Both the position numbers and the translations under genes were made by a program. The notes under the pieces were generated by a model, which made no database searches, was not told where the DNA came from, and saw only the letters and a list, made by a program, of their open reading frames with translations. Below, piece by piece: positions 34,171-41,993 of a stretch of DNA of 64,000 nt (its first letter is position 1; each line of letters opens with the position of its first letter). The DNA comes from Sphingomonadales bacterium UBA2683. Its GTDB lineage: Bacteria > Pseudomonadota > Alphaproteobacteria > Sphingomonadales > Sphingomonadaceae. The stretch covers positions 124,001-188,000 of the forward strand of contig DELZ01000002.1 in NCBI GenBank assembly GCA_002354635.1, written 5' to 3'.

Positions 34171-34925
34171 CCATCCTTACAAGGCGAAAACTGATCACCA
34201 GCGCAGCAATCGGCGCCGGCGGTCTGCTCACCGGTTGCGATGCCCTGACTCGAAATCCAGCCTTTCAGCATGTACTGGCCAGCGCCGAATCCGCCAATTT
34301 TACCGTGCAACGCGCTCTGGGTGACCGGATGGAGCTGGCCAGCGAATATCAGGTAGCGGATCTGTCGCCGGTCTTCCGTGCCAATGGTACGCGCGATCCC
34401 GGGACGTCCGATTATGCAGCGAGCGCCGCGCAGGGCTTTGCCGACTGGCGGTTGCGGCTGACCGGACTGTTCGTCAGGCCCCAGACATTCAGCCTGGCTG
34501 CGCTGCAATCTTTTCCGCAGCGGACACAGATCACCCGGCACGACTGTGTCGAGGGGTGGAGTGCGATTGGACAATGGACGGGTGTGCCGCTGAAGCTTCT
34601 GCTCGATATTGCGCAACTGCAAGCCAGTGCGCGGTTTCTGGTTTTTCACTGTGCGGATCGTTTGGGGGGACGGCCGTATTACGAAAGTATTGATCTGCTG
34701 GATGGCTCTCATCCGCAGACGATATTGGCCCACCGGTTGAACGGGGAGCCGCTGCCGGTGGCCAACGGAGCGCCGCTGCGGCTCCGGGTCGAACGCCAGT
34801 TGGGCTATAAGCAGGCCAAATATGTGACCGGTATTCAAGCGGTTGCTTCGTTGGGGGGTATCGGCGAAGGCAAAGGCGGATATTGGCAGGACGTTGCCAA
34901 TTATGAATGGTATGCTGGGATCTGA
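34167..34925 (+). CDS. Sulfite-oxidase-fold molybdopterin oxidoreductase (YedY-like), Tat-exported lipoprotein
   Basis: A 252-residue protein with a Tat-like N-terminus (TRRKLITSAAIGAGG) that ends in a lipobox, LLTGC (Cys24). The molybdenum-ligating Cys is probably C127 in RHDCVEGWSAIGQWTG. KYVTGIQAV and EGKGGYWQD follow the usual pattern. Translation is coupled to the cytochrome b gene. Together they form a small membrane redox module; MsrP-type reduction of oxidised protein Met is one option, but the substrate cannot be fixed. Confidence 0.88.
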   Translation: MTILTRRKLITSAAIGAGGLLTGCDALTRNPAFQHVLASAESANFTVQRALGDRMELASEYQVADLSPVFRANGTRDPGTSDYAASAAQGFADWRLRLTGLFVRPQTFSLAALQSFPQRTQITRHDCVEGWSAIGQWTGVPLKLLLDIAQLQASARFLVFHCADRLGGRPYYESIDLLDGSHPQTILAHRLNGEPLPVANGAPLRLRVERQLGYKQAKYVTGIQAVASLGGIGEGKGGYWQDVANYEWYAGI

Positions 34926-34960
34926 TTGGGTGGATTCGGTGTCCTGTCAGGAGTGAAAAT

Positions 34961-36211
34961 ATGTCGATATTGGGCAAATTTCTGCAAAAAGTCGTCGAGA
35001 AAGGCTCGATTCGGATTTGCCATGCCGACGGATCGACCGAATGTTTCGGAACACCAACAGAAGGCTTCCCCGATGTCGCCATCCGGCTAGCCGACAAAGC
35101 TGTCATCAGACAGATATTGCTCGATCCGCGGCTCGGCGCGGCCGAATCCTTCATGGATGGCCGTCTGATCGTTGAACAGGGCGATATCATGCAACTGGTC
35201 CAGTTGCTCCGGGCGAACCGGCCGTTCGAGCGCGGTGGCGAACTGCGGGAACCGGGTCCCTTTACAAAAGTACGCGATTATGCGGCGGCGAGTATTGACC
35301 GGTTCAATTTTCGCGGCCGGTCGAAACGCAATGTCGCGCATCATTATGATATCGGCAACGATCTGTACGAACTGTTTCTCGACGAGGATCTGCAATATAG
35401 CTGTGCCTATTGGGATTTCGAGCGGCACGGGGCGGAGATGACCCTCGAGCAGGCGCAGGCGGACAAAAAAGCCCATATTGCCGCCAAACTGAATCTGAAG
35501 CCGGGGCAGCGGGTGCTCGATATCGGCTGCGGGTGGGGCGGCATGGCTCTGTATCTGCATCGCAAGACCGGTGTCGAGGTACTCGGTATCACGTTAAGCG
35601 AAGAGCAGCTCAAAATGGCGCGGGAGCGGGCGGAGCAGGCGGGTGTCGCCGACAAGGTCAGGTTCGAGCTGATTGACTATCGCGATCTGGCGGCGCGCGA
35701 AGCCGGATCCTTTGACCGGATCGTGTCGGTCGGGATGTTCGAGCATGTGGGGACGCCTCTATATCCGACATTTTTCAGGTGTTGCGCCAATCTGATGACC
35801 GACGACGGCGTGATGCTGCTGCACACGATCGGCAGGATGGGCGGGCCGGGTACGACCGATGCCTTCACCCGCAAATATATTTTTCCGGGCGGCTATATTC
35901 CGGCGTTGAGCGAAACTCTGGCGGCGAGCGAGCCTTATCGCCTTATCGCTACAGATATAGAAACCCTGCGGCTGCATTATGCCTTTACCCTGCGCGAATG
36001 GTACAAGCGAACCGTGCGCAACCGGGACAAGATCATCGCGCTTTATGACGAGCGCTTCTATCGGATGTGGACTTTCTATCTGGCGGGAGCGACGGCGGCA
36101 TTTGAAAATGGCGGCATGTGCAATTATCAGATCCAGTTCAGCCGAAACCGCGGGACTTTGCCGCTAACCCGGGACTATCTCGGCGAGACAGAGAAGAATC
36201 TGACACCCTAG
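34961..36211 (+). CDS. Cyclopropane-fatty-acyl-phospholipid synthase
   Basis: 416 residues from the ATG at 34961, with CAGGAG as ribosome binding site. It adds a methylene group from SAM across the double bond of membrane phospholipid acyl chains. The N-terminal domain (about 1-120) is followed by the SAM fold VLDIGCGWGGMALYL and by HYDIGNDLYELFLD and YSCAYW, both family signatures. The C-terminal YFPGGYIP-like motif reads KYIFPGGYIPAL. It lies 35 nt after the molybdoenzyme gene, so co-transcription is likely. It ends in CTAG shared with the DUF1801 gene. Confidence 0.94.
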   Translation: MSILGKFLQKVVEKGSIRICHADGSTECFGTPTEGFPDVAIRLADKAVIRQILLDPRLGAAESFMDGRLIVEQGDIMQLVQLLRANRPFERGGELREPGPFTKVRDYAAASIDRFNFRGRSKRNVAHHYDIGNDLYELFLDEDLQYSCAYWDFERHGAEMTLEQAQADKKAHIAAKLNLKPGQRVLDIGCGWGGMALYLHRKTGVEVLGITLSEEQLKMARERAEQAGVADKVRFELIDYRDLAAREAGSFDRIVSVGMFEHVGTPLYPTFFRCCANLMTDDGVMLLHTIGRMGGPGTTDAFTRKYIFPGGYIPALSETLAASEPYRLIATDIETLRLHYAFTLREWYKRTVRNRDKIIALYDERFYRMWTFYLAGATAAFENGGMCNYQIQFSRNRGTLPLTRDYLGETEKNLTP

Positions 36212-36651
36212 GCCGGATAGCGCTGGTTCATTACATTCCAGTTGTTCTCAACCAGCTGCTCCAACACATCCAAATCAACCAGCTCCAGCCGATTGATATA
36301 CAGGCATGATTTTCCGACGCTGTGCTTGCCGAGCAGGTCGAGCAGGCGCTCTTGTTCCGCTTGCGCTTCTGGCGTGCAATAGGCACCCATCAGATAGAGA
36401 CTGAGTTTGGCCTTGCGCGGCGAGAATCCGGCACGGCACATCGTGCCTTCCCGCCCGCTTTCATATTTATAATCATAGCTGCCGAAGCCGATGATGCTCG
36501 GCCCCCACATTTTTGGCTCTTCGCCCGTGACCTTGCTAAACAATTCAACGAGTTGCCGCGCTTCCTGCTGGCGACGCTCTGGCCCAGCCTGCGTGATAAA
36601 TGCCTCGACATCTGCATCGGTCGGTTTGGATTTCAGCTCCGCTTTCGCCAC
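36208..36651 (-). CDS. DUF1801 (YdhG-like) protein
   Basis: A 147-residue cytosolic protein of the DUF1801 / YdhG family: a compact alpha-beta fold with KMWGPSIIGFGSYDYKYESG and the C-terminal LVENNWN. Relatives are iron-chaperone-like or of unknown function. It is monocistronic and convergent with cfa (4-nt overlap, CTAG). The 89-bp gap to argG shows no further gene. Confidence 0.85.
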   Translation of the reverse strand: MAKAELKSKPTDADVEAFITQAGPERRQQEARQLVELFSKVTGEEPKMWGPSIIGFGSYDYKYESGREGTMCRAGFSPRKAKLSLYLMGAYCTPEAQAEQERLLDLLGKHSVGKSCLYINRLELVDLDVLEQLVENNWNVMNQRYPA

Positions 36652-36740
36652 AACAGCCTCCTGATTATTCCTTTATATCATATTGCACGGAAATTTGGAG
36701 CCTGTTAGGCGCGGCGCTCAATTCATGGAAAGACGATAAA

Positions 36741-37958
36741 ATGAGCGATTCCGTCAAACGTGTGGTTTTGGCCTTTTCCGGCGGCCTTGATACCAGCGTC
36801 ATTCTGAAATGGCTGCAACAGGAATATCAGTGCGAGGTAGTGACCTTCACGGCCGATCTGGGGCAGGGCGAGGAACTGGGACCGGCGCGACGGGTGGCGG
36901 AAACGCTGGGCGTGAAGCCCGAGCATATTTTCATCGACGATCTGCGCGAGGAATTTGTCAGGGATTTCGTTTTTCCGATGATGCGTGCCAATGCGCTGTA
37001 CGAGGGTCTGTATCTGCTCGGTACCTCGATCGCACGGCCGCTGATTTCCAAGCGCCAGATCGAGATTGCCAAGCTGACCAACGCGGATGCGGTAGCGCAT
37101 GGCGCGACCGGCAAGGGCAATGACCAGATCCGCTTCGAACTCGGCTATTATGGGCTCAATCCCGACGTGAAAGTCATCGCTCCGTGGCGCGAATGGGATC
37201 TGACCAGCCGCACCCGGCTGATCGAATTTGCCGAAAAGCATCAAATCCCGATTCCGAAGGACAAGCGCGGAGAATCGCCCTTTTCCTGCGATGCCAACAT
37301 GTTGCACACCTCTTCGGAAGGCAAGGTGCTGGAAGATCCGTGGGAAGAAGTACCGGACTATGTCTATTCGCGGACCAACAATCCCGAGGATGCGCCGAAT
37401 ACGCCCGAATATATCACCGTCGATTTCGAGCGCGGCGACGGCGTGGCCATCAATGGCGAGGGCATGAGCCCGGCGACGCTGCTGGAAACGCTCAACGAAT
37501 ATGGCCGCGAGCATGGCATCGGCCGCCTCGATCTGGTTGAGAACCGTTATATCGGCATGAAGTCGCGGGGCATGTATGAAACCCCCGGTGGCACTATCTA
37601 TCATGCTGCCCATCGCGGCATCGAGCAACTGACACTGGATCGCGGCGCGGCGCATATGAAGGACGAACTGGCCCCGCGCTATGCCGAACTGGTCTATAAT
37701 GGATTCTGGTTCTCGCCGGAGCGCGAGATGTTGCAGGCGGCGATTGACCACAGCCAGGCGCGGGTCAACGGCACGGTGCGGCTGAAACTCTACAAGGGTT
37801 CGGTAAGCGTTGTCGGCCGCAAGTCGCCCGACAGTCTCTACAGCGAAAAAGTCGTGACCTTCGAAGATGATGCCGGCGCCTATGACCAGAAGGATGCGGA
37901 AGGCTTCATCAAGCTCAATGCGCTGCGGCTGAAGTTGCTAGGCAAGCGTAATGGCTAG
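36741..37958 (+). CDS. Argininosuccinate synthase
   Basis: It joins citrulline and aspartate with ATP to make argininosuccinate in arginine synthesis. 405 residues from the ATG at 36741 (the frame is open further upstream). The ATP loop AFSGGLDTS is near residue 10, followed by the family motifs HGATGKGNDQIRFE and SPFSCDANM. The argH gene is not in the window. Confidence 0.97.
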   Translation: MSDSVKRVVLAFSGGLDTSVILKWLQQEYQCEVVTFTADLGQGEELGPARRVAETLGVKPEHIFIDDLREEFVRDFVFPMMRANALYEGLYLLGTSIARPLISKRQIEIAKLTNADAVAHGATGKGNDQIRFELGYYGLNPDVKVIAPWREWDLTSRTRLIEFAEKHQIPIPKDKRGESPFSCDANMLHTSSEGKVLEDPWEEVPDYVYSRTNNPEDAPNTPEYITVDFERGDGVAINGEGMSPATLLETLNEYGREHGIGRLDLVENRYIGMKSRGMYETPGGTIYHAAHRGIEQLTLDRGAAHMKDELAPRYAELVYNGFWFSPEREMLQAAIDHSQARVNGTVRLKLYKGSVSVVGRKSPDSLYSEKVVTFEDDAGAYDQKDAEGFIKLNALRLKLLGKRNG

Positions 37959-37977
37959 AATGCGCGGTGCCTAGACC

Positions 37978-38952
37978 ATGCTGATTCCGCTTCTTTTGCT
38001 GCTCGCGGGCTTTGTGATATTGATCGTCGGCGGTGAATTGCTGGTGCGCGGTGCTGTCCGCGTGGCGGAGCGGGCCGGGATGTCCGAGCTTCTCATCGGC
38101 CTGACGATTGTCGGCTTCGGTACATCTGCACCGGAACTGGTGGCCAGCGTCGAGGCTGCGCGGGCGGGATCTCCGGGTATCGCCTGGGGCAATATTGTCG
38201 GTTCAAACCTCGCCAACAGCCTACTGATTCTCGGTGCCGCGTCGCTGATCCTGCCGGTGGTGGTGCCGCGTGGTCCACTGTGGCGCGATGGCGGGCTGGC
38301 GCTGGCGGCAACGCTCTTGCTGTGGCTGGTCGCCACCACGACGGGCATTACGGTGGCGATCGGTGTTGTTTTTCTGGCCATTCTGGTTGGCTATCTGGGC
38401 TATGCCTATCGGGCGGAGCAAACGCAGCCGGTCGGTGCAAGCGCCCTGCACGAAAAAGCGGAAGCGCTGGAAGTTGCGGACACCCATTTGCATGACGAGC
38501 AGCCACTCTGGCGGTCGATTGCGGTGCTGTTGTTCGGCATTGTCATGATCGTACTGGGCGGGCGCTGGCTGGTCGAAGGTGCGGTTGATCTGGCCCGCCT
38601 GGTCGGCATGAGCGAAGCCGTCATCGGCCTGACCGTGATAGCGATCGGTACTTCGCTGCCGGAGCTCGTGACCTCGGTCATCGCTGCCTATAAGGGCGCG
38701 AGTGCGGTTGCGCTGGGCAATGTGCTGGGCTCCAATATCTTCAACCTGCTGCTGATTGGCGGCGTCACCGCGATCATCGCTCCCGGCACCATTCCTGGCG
38801 AAATCACCGGTTTTGGATTGCCGGTGCTGGTCGCAGCCTCGGTGCTGTTGCTGATCTTCGCCGCGACCGGGAGAAAGATTACCCGCCGGGAAGGGGGGAT
38901 ATTGCTCGTCACCTATTTGGTCCTGCTGGTCTATAATGTCGTGGCGGTTTGA
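37978..38952 (+). CDS. Calcium/sodium antiporter (CaCA family, YrbG-like)
   Basis: A 324-residue membrane protein with about ten helices arranged as two inverted repeats. Each has the CaCA alpha-repeat: GFGTSAPELVAS at 46-57 and AIGTSLPELVTS at 222-233; both acidic Glu ion ligands are present. A cytosolic loop (about residues 140-180) separates the halves. It lies 19 nt after argG, so it may be read through from it. Confidence 0.92.
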   Translation: MLIPLLLLLAGFVILIVGGELLVRGAVRVAERAGMSELLIGLTIVGFGTSAPELVASVEAARAGSPGIAWGNIVGSNLANSLLILGAASLILPVVVPRGPLWRDGGLALAATLLLWLVATTTGITVAIGVVFLAILVGYLGYAYRAEQTQPVGASALHEKAEALEVADTHLHDEQPLWRSIAVLLFGIVMIVLGGRWLVEGAVDLARLVGMSEAVIGLTVIAIGTSLPELVTSVIAAYKGASAVALGNVLGSNIFNLLLIGGVTAIIAPGTIPGEITGFGLPVLVAASVLLLIFAATGRKITRREGGILLVTYLVLLVYNVVAV

Positions 38953-39076
38953 ATCAGCCGTTGCAATTTCGAGAATCTGTCCCTAAATAACATCCATCCC
39001 AACATTTTGAGATTTGAAGGGGCTGGCGCCAGACGGGGCCGGCAACCAAGGTCTTGCATTTGGAAATGGAACCAAT

Positions 39077-39634
39077 TTGACTGATATCGCATCCCTGACC
39101 AACCTGATTAAGCCCGAAGCGGACGCTTTGGGCTTTGAGCTGGTGCGGGTGCAGTTCGTGTCCGGGGCGGATGAGCCGACCTTGCAAATCATGGCCGAAC
39201 GTCCGGAAACCGGGCAGCTGGGCATTGATGATTGCGCGGCTTTGTCGCGGCGCATTTCGGCAAAATTTGATGATCTAGAGGAGCAGGGCAATGATCCGAT
39301 CGACCATGCCTATCGGCTGGAAGTCAGCTCCCCTGGTATCGACCGTCCGCTAACCCGCGCGAAAGATTATCAAAACTGGTCCGGTCATGAAGCCAGGATC
39401 AATCTGGTCGATGCTGTGGCTGGCAGAAAGCAGTTGCGTGGCATTCTGGAAGGCATAGACGGCGAGACAATAAAGATTGACGATCGCAAGGCGGGCAGTC
39501 AGGAGACGCCCTTGGCAAATGTCCATAGCGCGAAATTGATTCTGACCGACGCCCTGATTAAAGCAACCGTTCCGGTTTCAGCAGACGGCGCGGATGAAAT
39601 TGAAGAACAGACTTTGGAAGAACAGGAAGACTAA
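39077..39634 (+). CDS. Ribosome maturation factor RimP
   Basis: RimP supports 30S subunit assembly. The TTG at 39077 gives the usual family start (LTDIASLTNLIKPEA) and 185 residues; an upstream in-frame TTG at 39014 adds 21 atypical residues. LEVSSPGIDRPLTR is the family hallmark. An acidic C-terminal tail (EEQTLEEQED) is present. It is the first gene of the nus-inf operon, 2 nt before nusA. Confidence 0.92.
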   Translation: MTDIASLTNLIKPEADALGFELVRVQFVSGADEPTLQIMAERPETGQLGIDDCAALSRRISAKFDDLEEQGNDPIDHAYRLEVSSPGIDRPLTRAKDYQNWSGHEARINLVDAVAGRKQLRGILEGIDGETIKIDDRKAGSQETPLANVHSAKLILTDALIKATVPVSADGADEIEEQTLEEQED

Positions 39635-39636
39635 TC

Positions 39637-41265
39637 ATGGGCAGTGCTATTTCAGCAAACAAAGCCGAGTTGCTCGCGATCGCGACCGCCGTTGCGACCG
39701 AAAAAATGATCGACAAGGCGATCGTGATCGAGGCGCTCGAGGAAGCGATCCAGAAGGCCGCTCGTGCCCGCTATGGTGCCGAGAATGACATTCGCGCCAA
39801 GTTCGATGTCAACACCGGTGACCTACGTCTCTGGCGGGTTGTCGAAGTGGTTGACGAGGTCGAGGATTATTTCAAGCAGGTCGATATCAAGCAGGCCGAG
39901 AAGCTCGAGCCCGGCGCGAAGGTTGGCGACTTCATCGTTGATCCGTTGCCGGAAGTCGATCTTGGGCGCATCGATGCGCAGTCCGCCAAGCAGGTGATTT
40001 TCCAGAAAGTCCGGGATGCGGAGCGCGAGCGCCAGTTCGAAGAATTCAAGGACCGCGCCGGCGAGATCATCACCGGTGTCGTCAAGTCGGTTGAATTTGG
40101 CCATGTGGTGGTCGATCTCGGCCGCGCCGAAGGCGTTATCCGCCGCGACCAGCAAATCCCGCGCGAAGCCGCCCGGGTTGGTGACCGCGTCCGCTCGCTG
40201 ATCATGGATGTTCGCCGCGAAAACCGTGGGCCGCAGATTTTCCTGTCCCGCGCCCATCCCGATTTCATGCGGCTGCTGTTCGCGCAGGAAGTACCGGAAA
40301 TTTATGACGGTATCATCGAAATCAAGGCCGCAGCCCGCGATCCGGGATCGCGTGCCAAGATCGGCGTGATCAGCCATGATAGCTCGATCGATCCGGTCGG
40401 CGCATGCGTCGGCATGAAGGGCAGCCGTGTGCAGGCTGTCGTGCAGGAAATGCAAGGCGAAAAAATCGATATCATCCCCTGGTCGGAAGATATCGCGACC
40501 TTTGTGGTCAACGCTTTGCAGCCCGCTACGGTCAGCCGGGTGGTTATCGACGAGGAAGAGGGGCGCATCGAGGTCGTTGTTCCCGATGACCAGCTGAGCC
40601 TCGCCATTGGCCGTCGCGGCCAGAATGTCCGTCTGGCATCGCAGCTGACCGGTCTCGCGATCGATATCATGACCGAGGCGGATTCGAGCGAGAAGCGGCA
40701 GGCCGAATTTGCTGCCCGGACCGAAATGTTCCAGGAAGACCTGGACGTTGATGAAACCCTATCCCAGCTGCTGGTCGCCGAAGGCTTCAGCGAGCTCGAA
40801 GAAGTCGCCTATGTGGCGCCGGAAGAAATTTCGAACATCGAAGGCTTTGATGAAGAGCTGGCGGCCGAACTGCAGAACCGTGCCCTCGAGGCGCTGGAAC
40901 GGCGCGAAGCGGTGGCAAGGGAGAAGCGCACCGAACTGGGTGTCGAGGATGCGATTGCCGAGTTGCCGCATCTGACCGAAGCGATGCTGGTGACGCTCGG
41001 CGAAGCCGGTCTCAAGACGCTCGATGACGTTGCCGATCTGGCAACCGACGAGCTGGTCCTGAAGCGGAAATCGGAACCGCGCCGCCGCAATGACAATCGC
41101 AAGCCCGAGCCCGACGGAGTGCTGGCCAAATATGGCCTGACCGAAGAGCAGGGTAACGAGATTATCATGGCTGCGCGCGCCCACTGGTTCGACGACGAAG
41201 ATGAGCCAGCGGCTGCTGCGAGCGAAGAAACCGGGGAGGACGCAAATGCGGAATCCCCCCAATGA
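39637..41265 (+). CDS. Transcription termination/antitermination factor NusA
   Basis: 542 residues. Order: N-terminal RNAP-binding domain (about 1-130), S1 domain (about 135-200, GVVKSVEFGHVVVDLG), two KH domains (about 205-345; GSRVQAVVQEM, GRRGQNVRLASQL), then two acidic helix-hairpin-helix repeats (about 360-500). It controls pausing, termination and antitermination of RNA polymerase. The last 20 nt overlap the start of the YlxR gene. Confidence 0.96.
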   Translation: MGSAISANKAELLAIATAVATEKMIDKAIVIEALEEAIQKAARARYGAENDIRAKFDVNTGDLRLWRVVEVVDEVEDYFKQVDIKQAEKLEPGAKVGDFIVDPLPEVDLGRIDAQSAKQVIFQKVRDAERERQFEEFKDRAGEIITGVVKSVEFGHVVVDLGRAEGVIRRDQQIPREAARVGDRVRSLIMDVRRENRGPQIFLSRAHPDFMRLLFAQEVPEIYDGIIEIKAAARDPGSRAKIGVISHDSSIDPVGACVGMKGSRVQAVVQEMQGEKIDIIPWSEDIATFVVNALQPATVSRVVIDEEEGRIEVVVPDDQLSLAIGRRGQNVRLASQLTGLAIDIMTEADSSEKRQAEFAARTEMFQEDLDVDETLSQLLVAEGFSELEEVAYVAPEEISNIEGFDEELAAELQNRALEALERREAVAREKRTELGVEDAIAELPHLTEAMLVTLGEAGLKTLDDVADLATDELVLKRKSEPRRRNDNRKPEPDGVLAKYGLTEEQGNEIIMAARAHWFDDEDEPAAAASEETGEDANAESPQ

Positions 41266-41929
41266 GACGCGGTCTAAACCTCTAGATCACGCGCCTTATC
41301 GTAAATGCATATTGACCGGGGAAAGCCTTCCCCAGGAGCAATTGATGCGCCTTGCGATGGGCCCCGACGGACAGATTGCACCGGATGTCCGGTCGAAAGC
41401 GCCCGGTCGCGGAGCATGGATTGGCGTTAATCGGGCGGCGCTGGAAACTGCGCAGGCGAAAGGGCAGCTGAAAGGCGCGCTGGCGCGTGCGTTCAAAGCC
41501 GCTCGTTTCGATATTCCGGATAATCTTGCGGAAATGCTTGAAACCGCACTGGAACGCTCCACCTTGGACCGGTTGGGGCTTGAAGCGCGGGGCGGCACGT
41601 TGCTCACCGGTTCTGAAAAGATCGAAACCGCTGCACGGCAGGGTGATCTGAATATGCTGCTGCACGCGGCCGATGCCGGACGTGACGGATGCGCCAAACT
41701 GGACCAGGCTTGGCGGGTGGGCAGCGACCGGGAAGGCGAAAATATTCGTGGTCTGATATTGCCGGTGGACCGGCAGGGGCTTTCTGTGGCATTGGGCCGC
41801 CAGAATGTGGTGCATATCGGGATAACCGACAAGCGCGCAGCGGGGCGGATTTCGCACAGCCTGAAGAGATGGCTTCACTTTATCAGTTCTGATAAAGTCG
41901 ATGATGATGCGGAAAAGAAAGTTGCGTGA
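41246..41929 (+). CDS. YlxR (DUF448) RNA-binding protein with an L7Ae-like domain
   Basis: 227 residues from the ATG at 41246, with GGGGAGG 8-12 nt upstream and overlapping nusA by 20 nt. The N-terminal DUF448 domain (YRKCILTGE, RSKAPGRGAWIGV) matches YlxR. The second half is an L7Ae/L30e-like fold (about 105-205). Such fusions are usual in alphaproteobacteria. It is probably an RNA-binding accessory factor of transcription-translation coupling. Confidence 0.9.
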   Translation: MRNPPNETRSKPLDHAPYRKCILTGESLPQEQLMRLAMGPDGQIAPDVRSKAPGRGAWIGVNRAALETAQAKGQLKGALARAFKAARFDIPDNLAEMLETALERSTLDRLGLEARGGTLLTGSEKIETAARQGDLNMLLHAADAGRDGCAKLDQAWRVGSDREGENIRGLILPVDRQGLSVALGRQNVVHIGITDKRAAGRISHSLKRWLHFISSDKVDDDAEKKVA

Positions 41930-41993
41930 TCCGGTTGAAAAACGCCGGATAACCTGTTGCAGTAATTACTATTTTAAGGATTAAGTCTGTTCG

